A stretch of 64,000 bases of DNA. It comes from Strigamia acuminata. Its lineage: Eukaryota > Arthropoda > Chilopoda > Geophilomorpha > Linotaeniidae. The position numbers were made by a program, and so were the translations under genes. The notes under the pieces are model-generated. The model searched no databases. It was not told the DNA's origin and saw only the letters and a list, made by a program, of their open reading frames with translations. The stretch is taken from assembly GCA_949358305.1 (NCBI GenBank), contig OX442315.1:15154427-15218426 (forward strand), read 5' to 3'. Below are positions 20,454 to 31,862 of the stretch, piece by piece; within the stretch, counting starts at the first letter, position 1; each line of letters opens with the position of its first letter.

Positions 20454-23315
20454 ATGAAGTACATCCAGTTAAAGAAACCACAAGGAAAACTCCACCCATA
20501 CGACACAATAATACACTACGGCTGTGGTCCAAACTTTGTTCTCAACCGGCAAAATGAATTTGAGAAAATGATAAAAGATCAAGTAGTTGGATCGTTTTTT
20601 TGTGTAATTACAGTTTGTATTCACGTTTTGGTTGATTGCTCTTTTCAGGGAATTACATTTTGGTTCAGATTTTGGCTAAAATTTTGTCTTTATCCTGAAT
20701 TCGAGGTTTTGAAGGAGGTAATATTAAATCATTTTGTTCTGCACCACACGACTTAATGATGGTTTAATTGTTTGTATGGCGAATACAGGTAGAAAAAGAG
20801 CTACCACACCGAAGATGTTACGCAAATGTTGCTATCTACCGACAATTTTTTCAATGTAACTATATTTGTGTTATCTGTGTTTATTACTTGGGAGTTATCA
20901 TATCAGAATGTTTGGCCAGACGGCCGGTTGACATTCACGACGATTTGTAGATGTTTACGCAGATTTGTAGATAATATATCAAATCTGCAGATGTTTACGC
21001 AGATTTGCAGATGGTTTGCAGATGTTTTTTCTAGATTTGTACTTGTAGATGATATACCGTATTTGCAGATGGTTTACCAGATTTGCAGATAATCTACCAG
21101 ATTTGCAGATGATTTACCAGATACGCATATAATCTACCAGATTTTCAGATGATTTACCAGATTTGCAGATAATCTACCAGCTTTGCATACGATATACCAA
21201 ATTTGCAGATGTTTTCCCAGATTTGCAGATGTTTTTTCTAGATTTGCAGATGATTTACCAAATTTGCAGATGTTTTTCAAGATTTGCTGATGTTTTTTCT
21301 AGATTTGCAGATGTTTTTTCTAGATTTGCAGATGTTTTTTCTAGATTTGCAGATGTTTTTTCTAGATTTGCAGATGTTTTTTCTAGATTTGCAGATGTTT
21401 TTTCTAGATTTGCAGATGATTTACCAAATTTGCAGATGTTTTTCAAGATTTGCTGATGTTTTTTCTAGATTTGCAGATGTTTTTTCTAGATTTGCAGATG
21501 TTTTTTCTAGATTTGCAGATGTTTTTTCTAGATTTGCAGATGATTTACCAAATTTGCAGATGTTTTTCAAGATTTGCTGATGTTTTTTCTAGATTTGCAG
21601 ATGTTTTTTCTAGATTTGCAGATGTTTTTTCTAGATTTACAGATGTTTTTTCTAGATTTCAGATGTTTTTTCTAAATTTGCAGATGATTTACCAAATTTG
21701 CAGATGTTTTCCCAGATTTGCAGATGTTTTTTCCAGATTTGCAGATGATATACCAAATTTGCAGATGATATACCAAATTTGCAGTTGTTTTCCCAGATTT
21801 GCAAATGATTTACTAGATTTGCAGATAATCTACCAGGTTTGCAGATGATTTACCAGATTTGCAGATAATGTACTAAATTTGCAGATGATATACCAAATTT
21901 GTTATGATTTTCTTTGATTTGCTATACTGGTTTTAAATAATATTTTAAATGTCAGTTTTACTTTGAGGAAATGAAGTTGATAACGGTTTTCTTAAGATTT
22001 TCAATGCAAACCGTATAACCGTACACAATCCTAAAATAACAGTACAATTTTGTATTATTTTCTAGGTTCACTTGATGAGAGTATAAATTACTGCTTGTTC
22101 TCAGCTCTCGTAAAACTAAAACCATCAGGTAAAAAACCAATCAACTAATCAAGGTGCAATCTTTACACGAAATTAAATTAAACTACTTTTTATTTCTAGA
22201 TAAAAATCTGCACGATTTCGTTGTCAAAAACAAAGATAACTTTGATGATTTGGTATACATCAATTATGAAATATGTTTTAATCACTTAATTTATCCATTA
22301 CTTTTATTCCTGTACATCAGTTAATGGAGTATTCAGAAATGGCATTTGCTGTTTATCTTTGTGTAGTCTTTTACAAATGGTTAATAGCGAAAAAAGCGGA
22401 CGAAAATTGCCAGAATTACTGGACAATTCCCAAAGAATACTTAGATCCAAACTTCAAGCCTGGTTTGTTAGAAAAATACCTGTCACATGTATGCCATGGC
22501 CAATTACCACAATTACTTGGCGCCGAGGCGAGCCAACTGCCTTGGTTAAACGACGTAGATAAACCCGGAGACATCTTGGAGGAAACAATTACTTGTCCTC
22601 AGTTCGAGCGTCAAATGTTGTCATTGATGATAAAAGAACGAAGTCAATGGCGCTCGGAATTGGAAGAACAGGACGAACTGCTTTACATCGTCGATAATTT
22701 AAAAAAAATCAATTTGGTTCGTTTTAATGATACAAATAGTACGAGGTGCATTCAAAGTTTCTGTTTATGTGGATTTTTTTTTAATTTTCAGTTTTTGTTT
22801 ACAAAAACCAGCAAAAACAGAAATTTTAATGCATCTTTGTAGTTTATCAGGTTGTTAATTCAATTTAAAATTATCAGGCAAAAGATGGCACAGCGTATCC
22901 TCAATTTTTACCGCCGAGTGTTGGAATTGAGAAGGCTAAATCGAATGGTTTTTGTGCGTATTGCAATCGACCAGGAAATAAGTACAATAATTTTAAACCT
23001 TGCAAGCAGTGAGTATGGAATGTAATTACATTTATTTGAAAGGGAAAGTCTACTAAGAAGTGTTTGTGTGTGTATTTTTACAGATGTGTTCATGAAAGAT
23101 GGAAACATATTAGATGTTATTGCAGTGACAGTTGTCAAAGTATTGCAAATTAACACACAGACTCAGATGACACAAATTATAATGTATTTTTAATTTGTAT
23201 AGTGGAACATTGGTTTCAGTGGCACTGCAAAGAGCACACTCAGTTTGTAGAAGAAGGCAATGGTTGGAACTTCAGACCAAATGATGATCTCACCTCTGTA
23301 ACAGCCAGTTCATAG
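20454..23315 (+). CDS. MYND-3: MYND zinc-finger protein of the tandem family
   Basis: Nine exons: 20454-20582, 20649-20717, 20789-20855, 22066-22128, 22200-22252, 22321-22716, 22878-23008, 23084-23139 and 23203-23315; 358 residues, all phases consistent with MYND-2. Exon 1 encodes MKYIQLKKPQG and YGCGPNFVLNRQ; exon 2 GITFWFRFWLKFC; exon 6 MEYSEMAFAVYLCVVFYKWL. The finger reads CAYCNRPGNKYNNFKPCKQC, then CYCSDSCQMEHWFQWHCKEH. Intron 3 is 1210 bp instead of about 60 because of a minisatellite. The exon 6 donor (GTTCGT) is weak, so that junction is approximate. The tail after the finger (FVEEGNGWNFRPN) is unique. Confidence 0.85.
20942..21905. repeat. 21-bp minisatellite in intron 3 of MYND-3
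   Basis: About 45 copies of AGATTTGCAGATGTTTTTTCT and variants (AGATTTGCAGATGATTTACC). Higher-order blocks recur: GATTTACCAAATTTGCAG followed by GATGTTTTTCAAGATTTGCTG appears near 21250, 21418 and 21541. Unit length equals that of the MYND-1 satellite but the sequence is different. Confidence 0.95.
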
Positions 23316-23643
23316 TGAAAAAAAATATTGTATAAATTAAATAATTGTAAAAATTGTAAATTAAAAATTAAAATTAAAAATTGAAAAAAACGAAACGAAA
23401 AATTGAAAAAATCTTGACCGAGGTAATCATCGATGGAAATTTTTAAATAAACTATCATGTCAAATTTTGCCACCAGATTGCCTAAACAATTAAAAATTGC
23501 GATGTTGATAAAACCAGAAGTCGACGGCTTCTTCTGGTATAATAAAACTTTACATATCAGTATGAAATAATTGTCCGGTGCTTTAAACACGCAAAAGAAT
23601 TTGCTCAAAATTACTGTGTCCATCGAAACAAGTTTTACGCAAT

Positions 23644-26600
23644 ATGAGATATATTCCACTAAAAAGAGAACCAAAGAAAAATTCATTGTCGTTAATCATA
23701 GAACTTGGATGCGGGCCTAACTTTGTCGCTAACAGACTTGAATCTTTTGAAACTATGATCAAGGAACAGGTATAGGATTCACAATTCATACAAAAATCTT
23801 TATTTATTTGTTCTGTTTTCTATTTAGGGTACAGCTTTTTGGTTTCGATTTTGGTTGTTATTTTGCCTTCATTCTGGGTGCGAAGACCTGAAACGAGTAG
23901 GTTTTGTATAAATACAATAACCGACTAAAAATTAAAAGCAGAAAACAAAAATGTCTGTAATTAAATGTGAAATATTGATGTTGTTGTGTTCAGGTTCAAG
24001 AAAAGTGGCCACAAACGAGCAACTGTGCCAAAATAGGTATCCACCATCAATTTTTACAAGGTAAATAATATATTTCTGTTTATTGACAGTAACAAAATTT
24101 TTAAAACCTGAAAAGTTTTTTAAAATAGGTTCGATCGATGATGCAGTTAAGTATTGCTTGAGGATAGTCCTAACACATCTCAAGCCTACTCCAGGTAGTA
24201 TGTATCATGAAATAAAGATCCCATGTTTAAGTCATTCTCATTTGCCTTAGAATCAGCTTCGAGGACAGACGCGAAAAAGCACAAACAGTGTTTTGGAGAT
24301 TTGGTATGAAGGAATAATACCGTAAAAGCTCTTTCAATGCTCTCAAAACTTTATTATGGAAGCAAAAGAGCTTTCACTGTGTACCTTAACAGGCCTGTTC
24401 CTAGGGTATTGTTCGCTTTTGTCCGATAACTTCAAATCTGTACAAACATGCTCAATACTAACCCTTTGCGGTTTCATTATGGTATTGCGGTATATTGTGG
24501 TATTGCGGCATTTTGCGATATAAACAGTAAAAATTTTTTTTTCTTGTTGGAAAAAAATCGGATTGTGTGTTTTTTGAACATTATGTATAAGAACGGGCCT
24601 GCATTTAATGAGAGAATGTGCTATAGCAATGTTTTATCTGTATTGTAATTACTTTTGTTTAAACAGTTGCAGGAATTGTCGGAGATGGCATTCAGTGCTA
24701 ATCTTTGTATAATGTTCTACAAATGGTTGCTTGCAAAAGAGATGGATCAGTCCTCTAATGCTTACTGGACAACGCCCAAAGATTATCTAGATCCAAATTT
24801 TAGACCAGGAATATTAGAAGAGTTTCTTGTTGAAAAATGGGGAAATAAATTTGTGACTCTTCTCAATGTGAAACTGAGTCAAGTTCCCTGGCTGACTAGA
24901 TTGTTGTATGGAACTCATGTAGTAGATGATGATGTGAGCGATAAATCGGCATATCCAAGATTTATTAAGAGAGTTGAAGACATGGTAAAAGCAAACAAGT
25001 TACTATGGAAACAAGAAATTGAAAAGGCTGACGAGCACATCGGTCTGGGAAACTTAGAGGATGCCAAAAAAGTATGTATGGGCCCTGGGTCAGTTTTGAA
25101 AATTATTGTTAACAGGATAAATTCTAGTGAGAAATAAAACACTAATGAAATTCAATCTAGGTGACTAAAGTTTTAAACTACACCAAGTCAGGAACAAAGG
25201 TCAAGAGTGTCAAGTGCGACAACTATTCTGAAGGAAGTTGTGATGTGAGTTTAACTTTCAATCTCGTGATAAAAAATTGAATTTTTTTCAATGTTAGAAC
25301 CACATGCAGGCCATGAAACATAAAACCAACCACGATTCAAAACGCAAACTGCAGACTAGTAGGAGACTAGACAAATCAAGCGACCTTATAAGTTCAGGCG
25401 GCATTATATGCGCATACTGCAAAGCCAGTGATATGTTTAAGAACTTTCGGAAATGTCAACAGTCAGTGATAAATATAATTGATTTTTTTTTTAAATTTCA
25501 ATTGATAAAATGAAAATATTTGCAAGATGTAAATTAATGCATTGTGTTTTAAATGTATTTGCAGATGTGATGCTGAAAATGTGGACAATCCAAGGTTTTA
25601 TTGTTCTAGCACCTGTCAAAGTGAGAAGAAAGGCCATCCGACTGTTAAATATTTCAATAAGCATGCATGATTATTTTCTGCAACAATGTGTGTAACACAT
25701 GGCTCTAACTTGCAACTTAAATGCAATGAACGTGTTCCTTTAGTCTGGACACCGTCAGAACATTTCCACTTTTGTAGCACATGGACGGCATTGGGTCAGC
25801 AAGCATTAGATCAACAAGCATTTCGTGATTATATTGGAGTCTCGGGTAGCTTAATTTGTAGAGCATCCGTCCAGCAAATAGGAGCCCTGGGCAGGGCTAG
25901 ACTGGGAACAAATTTAGAACCAGGAAATCTGGATACTTCAAGCCACGGGAAATAAAATTTAATTTCACAAAGACACGGGCCCCTCGGGAAATTCCCGGTA
26001 TCTCGCTGAGCCAGTGGTGGTATCGCGCAGGGCCAGTCCCGGTATCCCGCAGGGCCAGTCCCGGTATCTCGCTGGGCCAGTCCCGGTATCCCGCTGGGCC
26101 AGTCCCAGTATCCCGCTGTGCCAGTCCCGGTATCCCGCTGGGCCAGTCCCGGTATCCCGCTGGGCCAGTCCCGGTATCCCACTGGGCCAGTCCCGGTATC
26201 CCACTGGGCCAGTCTCGGTATCGCGCAGGGCCCGTTTCGCTATCCCACTGGGCCAGTCCTGGTATTGCGCAGGGCCAGTCCCGGTATCCCGCTAGGCCAG
26301 TCCCGGTATCCCGCTGGGCCAGTCCCGGTATCCTGCTGTGCAAGTCCCGGTATCCCACTGGGCCAGTCCCGGTATTGCGCAGGGCCAGTTTTGTTATCCC
26401 ACTGGGCCAGTCCCGGTATCGCGCAGGGCTAGTTTCGCTATCCCACTGGGCCAGTCCTGGTATCGCGCAGAGCCAGTCCCGGTATCGCGCAGGGCCAGTC
26501 CCGGTATCCTGCTGTGCAAGTCCCGGTATCCCACTGGGCCAGTCCCGGTATCGCGCAGGGCCAGTTTGCTATCCCACTGGGCCAGTCCCGGTATCGCGCA

Positions 26601-27651
26601 GGGCCAGTTTCGCTATCCCACTGGGCCAGTCCCGGTATCCCGCTGGGCCAGTCCCGGTATCCCGCTGGGCCAGTCCCGGTATCCCGCTGGGCCAGTCCCG
26701 GTATCCCGCTGGGCCAGTCCCGGTATCCCGCTGGGCCAGTCCCGGTATCCCGCTGGGCCAGTCTCTGTATCCCGCTGGGCCAGTTCCTGTATCCCGCTGG
26801 GCCAGTTCCTGTATCCCGCTGGGCCAGTCCTGGTATCCCGCTGGGCCAGTCCCGGTATCCCGCTGGGCCAGTTTTGGTATCTCGCCGGGCCAGTCCCGGT
26901 ATCCCGCCGGGCCAGTCCCGGTATCCCGCCGAGCCAATCCAGCACTGGCCCTGGGTTCGGCTCATCCCATATGGTTCAAAAGTATATTTTACAATGTATT
27001 GCTTTTCATTTAATGCATTCCAAAAAGTATAGCATTTCGTGGAATTAAGTATATTATTCGTACATTAATTAATGCATTTCATAATATAATTGAAAAATTG
27101 CATTTATATTTGCCAAATAACAGTATTGGAAATGCATTTTGTAATATATTTTACAAAATTTATTATCATTTGCAAACCAATAGCATGCAAAAATATATTA
27201 AAAAATGTATTCTCGCAAAACTCGATGTATTTCAAAATATATCGCAATATAATTTCAATGTAATTTTGAACCATGTGGGAAATGTTTGTCGCGGTTTTTC
27301 ATGTTGACCTAATGGCTGTCACGGTTTGTCACCCAATGCTTGTCGAGGCTCGTCAACAATACTTGTTGACCAATGGAACATGTTTAGTTTACTTTTGTCT
27401 TTGTGCATGCTTGGGGAATACCACAACTTATTTTTGTTCGGTTTACTCTAGCTGGCTGTTCTGTCAGTTCAAATGAAATTCTACTAGATCCCACAATAAG
27501 CAAATGTGACATTTAATGTAGTTAGTTGGATAAGTGATAAATGATAAAAGAAAATTAATTTCATTTAGTGATAGTAATTTGATGCAATTTTATTTTCTTA
27601 GTGGAACATTGGTTTCGAAGTCATCAAAACGAACATCTAAAAACCAAGTAA
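23644..27651 (+). CDS. MYND-4: MYND zinc-finger protein of the tandem family
   Basis: Ten exons: 23644-23769, 23828-23896, 23994-24060, 24129-24194, 24251-24303, 24667-25071, 25161-25244, 25298-25461, 25565-25620 and 27602-27651; 379 residues, all phases close. It has one extra 84-bp exon (VTKVLNYTKSGTKVKS) between the exon-6 module and the finger. Motifs: LGCGPNFVANRLESFE, GTAFWFRFWLLFC, LQELSEMAFSANLCIMFYKW, LLNVKLSQVPWL, then CAYCKASDMFKNFRKCQQC and YCSSTCQMEHWFRSHQNEH. Intron 9 is 1981 bp and interrupts the finger just after CQ; it holds a 22-bp minisatellite. The 3' exon (50 bp) is found only by following the conserved splice phase and the EHWF motif. Confidence 0.82.
25985..26942. repeat. 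22-bp GC-rich minisatellite in intron 9 of MYND-4
   Basis: About 43 copies of GGCCAGTCCCGGTATCCCGCTG with variants (CGCGCAGGGCCAGT, CCACTGGGCCAGT). It is strikingly GC-rich against the surrounding AT-rich DNA. All six frames are open over hundreds of bases because the unit lacks stop words; no protein is inferred. Confidence 0.95.
26943..27601 (+). other. Rest of intron 9 of MYND-4
   Basis: AT-rich sequence with loosely repeated AATGCATTT and TATTTTACAA words (26970-27260), then unique sequence to the TTCTTAG acceptor. No exon of the family seen here. Confidence 0.5.
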
Positions 27652-28059
27652 CCGGACATACAAAAAAAGTAAATCTTTCAAATGGTTTACCAAAAATGTT
27701 TTTAGTCAGCATCATGCAGTAACCGACAGTTTTCCCGTAGTTATTGGCACTTATCCTTCTCAAGCCGGAAAAAGCAAAAAGTTTTATTCAATGTTAAAGC
27801 CAACTAGGCCTATTGGTGAACGAAATTGGCATAAATTATGTTTACAATAATTGATATCGTGGAATTAAAAATATCGCTAAAGAGAAATACAGTTTACTGT
27901 TTATTTTATTTTATTTTTAGTTATAAGTTACTCGCAACTTCGCAAATTAACTCAATGGTACAACAGGAGCAAACACAAGCTTGCTAGAAAAAATTTGCTT
28001 TTTTTGTGAAGATTTGAGTGTATTTTTATTACTATGGTAGTATGGCTGTACAACACTCA
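27652..28059. other. 3' flank of MYND-4
   Basis: No gene recognised; ends at the 8-bp target duplication of the P-family element. Confidence 0.45.
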
Positions 28060-28067
28060 TACTAGAG

Positions 28068-29309
28068 CACAGATTAGAAGAAGACACAGATGCGACACTT
28101 CATTGTTAAAATGCGTTACCGGGAAAAAACAGCGCGCCAAGCGGGAAAGTTTTTCCCTATCGATTCAAAATCAAAATTCATTGTCATCAGACCCCAAAAT
28201 TTTTTTTTAATGCTAATAAATAAATGTAAACAAGAATAATATGTATTAACAAGTTTATTTTGACTTTTAAAAATAAAATTACAAACATTTAGCATTTAAT
28301 TTCTTCAGTTTGCTTGCTTTTTGCTTATCAATTTTTTCAAAATCAAATTGTCTATTTAAAGATTTTACATATGAAAATATTCTCACATTCGAAAAAATAT
28401 TTAAGACATTGTCTAATGTTTTACTACATTCATTAAACCAAGAGAAATATTCATAAGAAATAGCATATTGAGTTAACCTGTATTTTAGATTATTTAAATG
28501 AATGATTTTGGGTAGTATCTTATCAAAGTGAAGTGTAGTTTTCTCCAATGCTTCAAATAGGTTTTTAGAAGGCACAGTAAGACAGTCAATGTTGGATCCC
28601 CCTTTATAATCCTTGAAAAGTAAGAACAATTGGTTGTCATCGTTGAAACTGGAGTCGGGTGTAATTAGTGCATTTTTACATGGTGCACAAATGTGATTAT
28701 CCATCACTTTCTTGCCAATATAACCTGCGATATACACGATAGCATTCTTTTCATTCAATTCCAAGTTTGGACTTTCATCATTTTCAATTGAATTGTTGAT
28801 TTCTTGGTTAAACGTTTGCTTTTTACACGGTGAACCCATATTACTTCTCTTTGATAAGATACTACCCAAAATCATTCATTTAAATAATCTAAAATACAGG
28901 TTAACTCAATATGCTATTTCTTATGAATATTTCTCTTGGTTTAATGAATGTAGTAAAACATTAGACAATGTCTTAAATATTTTTTCGAATGTGAGAATAT
29001 TTTCATATGTAAAATCTTTAAATAGACAATTTGATTTTGAAAAAATTGATAAGCAAAAAGCAAGCAAACTGAAGAAATTAAATGCTAAATGTTTGTAATT
29101 TTATTTTTAAAAGTCAAAATAAACTTGTTAATACATATTATTCTTGTTTACATTTATTTATTAGCATTAAAAAAAAATTTTGGGGTCTGACGACAATGAA
29201 TTTTGATTTTGAATCGATAGGGAAAAACTTTCCCGCTTGGCGCGCTGTTTTTTCCCGGTAACGCATTTTAACAATGAAGTGTCGCATCTGTGTCTTCTTC
29301 TAATCTGTG
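28068..29309 (-). mobile_element. P-family transposon derivative with 461-bp inverted repeats
   Basis: The left arm (28068-28528) and right arm (28849-29309) are inverted copies of each other with one mismatch noticed (near 28163 / 29190). They are separated by a 320-bp spacer. An 8-bp target duplication TACTAGAG lies at 28060-28067 and 29310-29317, the length used by P elements. The outer ends read CACAGATTAGAAGAAGAC. The arms carry the C-terminal end of a P-type transposase, so the original element's 3' part was copied in inverse to both ends. It cannot encode a full transposase. Confidence 0.85.
28279..28875 (-). pseudogene. C-terminal fragment of a P-element-type transposase
   Basis: 198 codons on the minus strand. 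VYIAGYIGKKVMD followed by CAPCKNALI is the late-domain signature of P/THAP9-type transposases, and a helical, Lys-rich tail ends KLKKLNAKCL. The N-terminal THAP finger and the catalytic core are missing. The last 90 codons are repeated in inverted orientation on the plus strand (to 29098) because of the palindrome. Not functional on its own. Confidence 0.7.
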
Positions 29310-29317
29310 TACTAGAG

Positions 29318-29509
29318 CATCAGTCTGCTAACTTGTAAGTCTGCTACATTGTTCTGTCTACTAATTCATTGGACTTCCACATGACCAATTGTTTAAACAA
29401 ACAAACAAACACTGCAGAGATAACATGGTAAAATTCTAAGTGTGCCTGTAAAATATCACCACAATTTAGGCCTGATTAAATTTAAATTTATGTGGAATTA
29501 CTGATCAAT
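29318..29509. other. 5' flank of MYND-5
   Basis: Contains a short AAAC microsatellite at about 29395-29410. No promoter motif recognised. Confidence 0.4.
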
Positions 29510-31125
29510 ATGAAATTCATACTGTTAAAAAAACCAAACATTTGTCCATTTGATTTAATTAGGCGGTTGGGCTGTGGACCTAACTTTGTTGCAAACCGTC
29601 GAGACGCTTTCGAGTTAATGGTCAAAGAGCAAGTAAATATACAAGGAGTTTTAAAACTCAAATTTACTGTTGTTCTCACAGGCTCTTGTATTTTCAGGGC
29701 CTTTTATTTTGGTTCAGATTTTGGTTCGTTGTCTGCAATCATCCAACTTGGGATATTGTCATTTGGGTATGTAACAAATCTAGTTATTACATGGCCAGCA
29801 ATACAATTGATGTGTCCATTCTACGTAGACAGATAAAAGAAAATTGGCCAGTATTATGTGCTAATGCTGAATTAACTATTCATCGACATCTTTTTAAAGG
29901 TAAATATTCTAGAACCAGGAATGAACCTTATGGGTTTTGCTCAGCAGAATACACACAACATCCGATGTATTGGATAAAGGTGATGGATTCTTATTTCAGG
30001 TTCACACGAAGATGCGGCACAATTTTGCTTGAATGCAATTGATCTGTTAAGAAATCCTGGTATGTGAAATACAGCCAATGTAACTATGATTTTATTCGGT
30101 AGAACACTGTAGAAACTTATAACTTCTCAAACAAACAGAACCAATACACAAGAAGAAGTTTGATACTGGAGCAAATACAACTTTTAAAGAATTGGTAAAT
30201 GCAGTATTGAAATCCTTGTAATATTTGTTTGCTGTGCAGTTAAATGGTTATAATATTTGTTTGCTATCAAAATTCTAGATAAAGCAGTGTGTTATGATGG
30301 CTTTTGCAGCAGCAATGTGTGTTCTCTTTCATAAATGGCTAAACACTTCAGAAGTTTATGATGAATGTAAGGCCTATTGGATCACGCCAGAAAAATACTT
30401 GGATCAAATGTACAAGCCAGAAATTTTAGAAAAACTACTTGTTAAAGAGTGGGATGACAATTTACTGCAACTTCTGGGAATCCATTTGGATAATTTGGTA
30501 CAAGTTTCATGGTTGTTAGAAATGCTGTATCAGCCAGATGGAAAAGAATACGAGGAAGAGGAAAATATATATCCATGGTTTGCTTTCAATACTAAGAAAA
30601 CATTGATCACATCCATTGATCACTGTAGAATGCTAATTGATGAAGCCGATGAATTACTGTGTGAAAGACCTTCATTTCCACTTCCAAAAATAGTAAGTGT
30701 AAGTATAACTATAAGTGGTACACTTGTAATGCTTGTCTGGAGATCTAAAATTTTATTTTTTAATTATTATAGAATCACAAACGACGTGTTCTACCATACA
30801 GACATAACAAATCACATTTTAGACTGTATTGTGCTTATTGTAAATGTTTTGAAGACACACACAGGGTATTAAAGTATTGCAAAAGGTATTTGTTTATTAT
30901 TATTTTTTAAATTAAAATGTAAAAATTTTATTGTGTGACTTTTTAGATGTTTGGTTGAAAACTGTAGAAATCCAAAAAGGTATTGCAGTGTTACGTGTCA
31001 ATGTGAGTTGTAATTCTAAGACATAGAAGACAAATTGATTTGTTTATTTCTTGCAATTTCCACTTTGTTTTCTTGCAGTGGAACACTGGTTTGTGGAGCA
31101 TTGTAAAGACCATCAGTTAAAGTGA
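29510..31125 (+). CDS. MYND-5: MYND zinc-finger protein of the tandem family
   Basis: Nine exons: 29510-29632, 29698-29766, 29833-29899, 30000-30059, 30139-30194, 30279-30692, 30773-30885, 30947-31002 and 31079-31125; 334 residues. Exon 2 diverges after GLLFWFRFWF (VVCNHPTWD). Exon 6 starts IKQCVMMAFAAAMCVLFHKW and keeps YWITPEKYLD and LVQVSWLLEMLY, with an acidic insert KEYEEEE. The finger is CAYCKCFEDTHRVLKYCKRC, then YCSVTCQLEHWFVEHCKDH. The exon 3 start was placed by keeping the array-wide 67-bp length and phase. No intron minisatellite: all introns here are short, making it a useful outgroup for the satellite-bearing copies. Confidence 0.85.
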
Positions 31126-31862
31126 AATGTTTTGTCAATGAAGCCATAACTTGTGTTTGTTTTAAAGTGATATATTTTATGCTTCCAATTAAGTTCTTAA
31201 GAATTCTAAAAAAAAAATGGATAAAGACAATTCAACATACTTCTAATTTGTATTTCCACTTTTTTCATACAAAGAGATAATAAGGTCTCACTTTTCCAAA
31301 CCCCATTATGTTTGGGTTGACACACTAACCTGGCCCCCATTAACCTGCATTGAATGTGAAGTCAGGTCATGGAAAGTGCCCCACAAGGGCGGGTCACGAA
31401 TATGGGTTGTGTCTACGACCCTCACAGTTGCACACTATCATATGGACTCCCTAGGGTTCCCAAAACGCATTTTGGGTAATTAGTATGCAAATTTTATTTA
31501 TATCACTTATATTTAGCAGAAAATTAAGGCCGGATGTTTACAATTTTTCCAGTTGATTTTAGAGTTACGATACGATAATAGTGAAAAAATAATCAAACAA
31601 ATTGAATTTACAAATTTTATTGTTTCATCGTCCAGATATTTAAATCTTTTACTTTATTACGTATTTCTCGGATTTTTCAAATAGTTGTTACAAATTTTTT
31701 CTCTCTTTTTCTGACATTTTCAATTTTTGTTACTAATTTTTCCAATTTTTCCAATTTTTTATACCAACTTTTCAAATTTTTTCAATTTTTGTTTCAACTG
31801 TTCAAATATTTACAATTTTTTCGCCACCGTATCGTTATCGCTGACGATTTTATATCGCTAAC
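31126..31862. other. Intergenic between the MYND and BTB arrays
   Basis: 31280-31470 is noticeably GC-richer than its surroundings (CTGGCCCCCATTAACCTGCA, GCCCCACAAGGGCGGGTCAC), with no open frame and no tRNA or snRNA signature that I can see. 31550-31850 is T-rich and forms the 3' flank of BTB-G, with a repeated TTTTTCAATTTTT pattern. Confidence 0.45.

Noticed and set aside
20942-21905. CRISPR-like regularly spaced repeats
   Set aside because: No unique spacers; the units are contiguous tandem repeats in a eukaryotic intron.
25829-27048. Overlapping long open frames of up to 236 codons on both strands
   Set aside because: They are translations of the 22-bp satellite, open in all frames because the unit has no stop word; splice structure places the region in an intron.
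28793-29098. Plus-strand 101-codon gene in the P-family element
   Set aside because: It is the inverted-arm copy of the transposase tail, opened by the palindrome.
31280-31470. Possible tRNA or snRNA gene
   Set aside because: No cloverleaf, B-box or Sm-site pattern that I could find.
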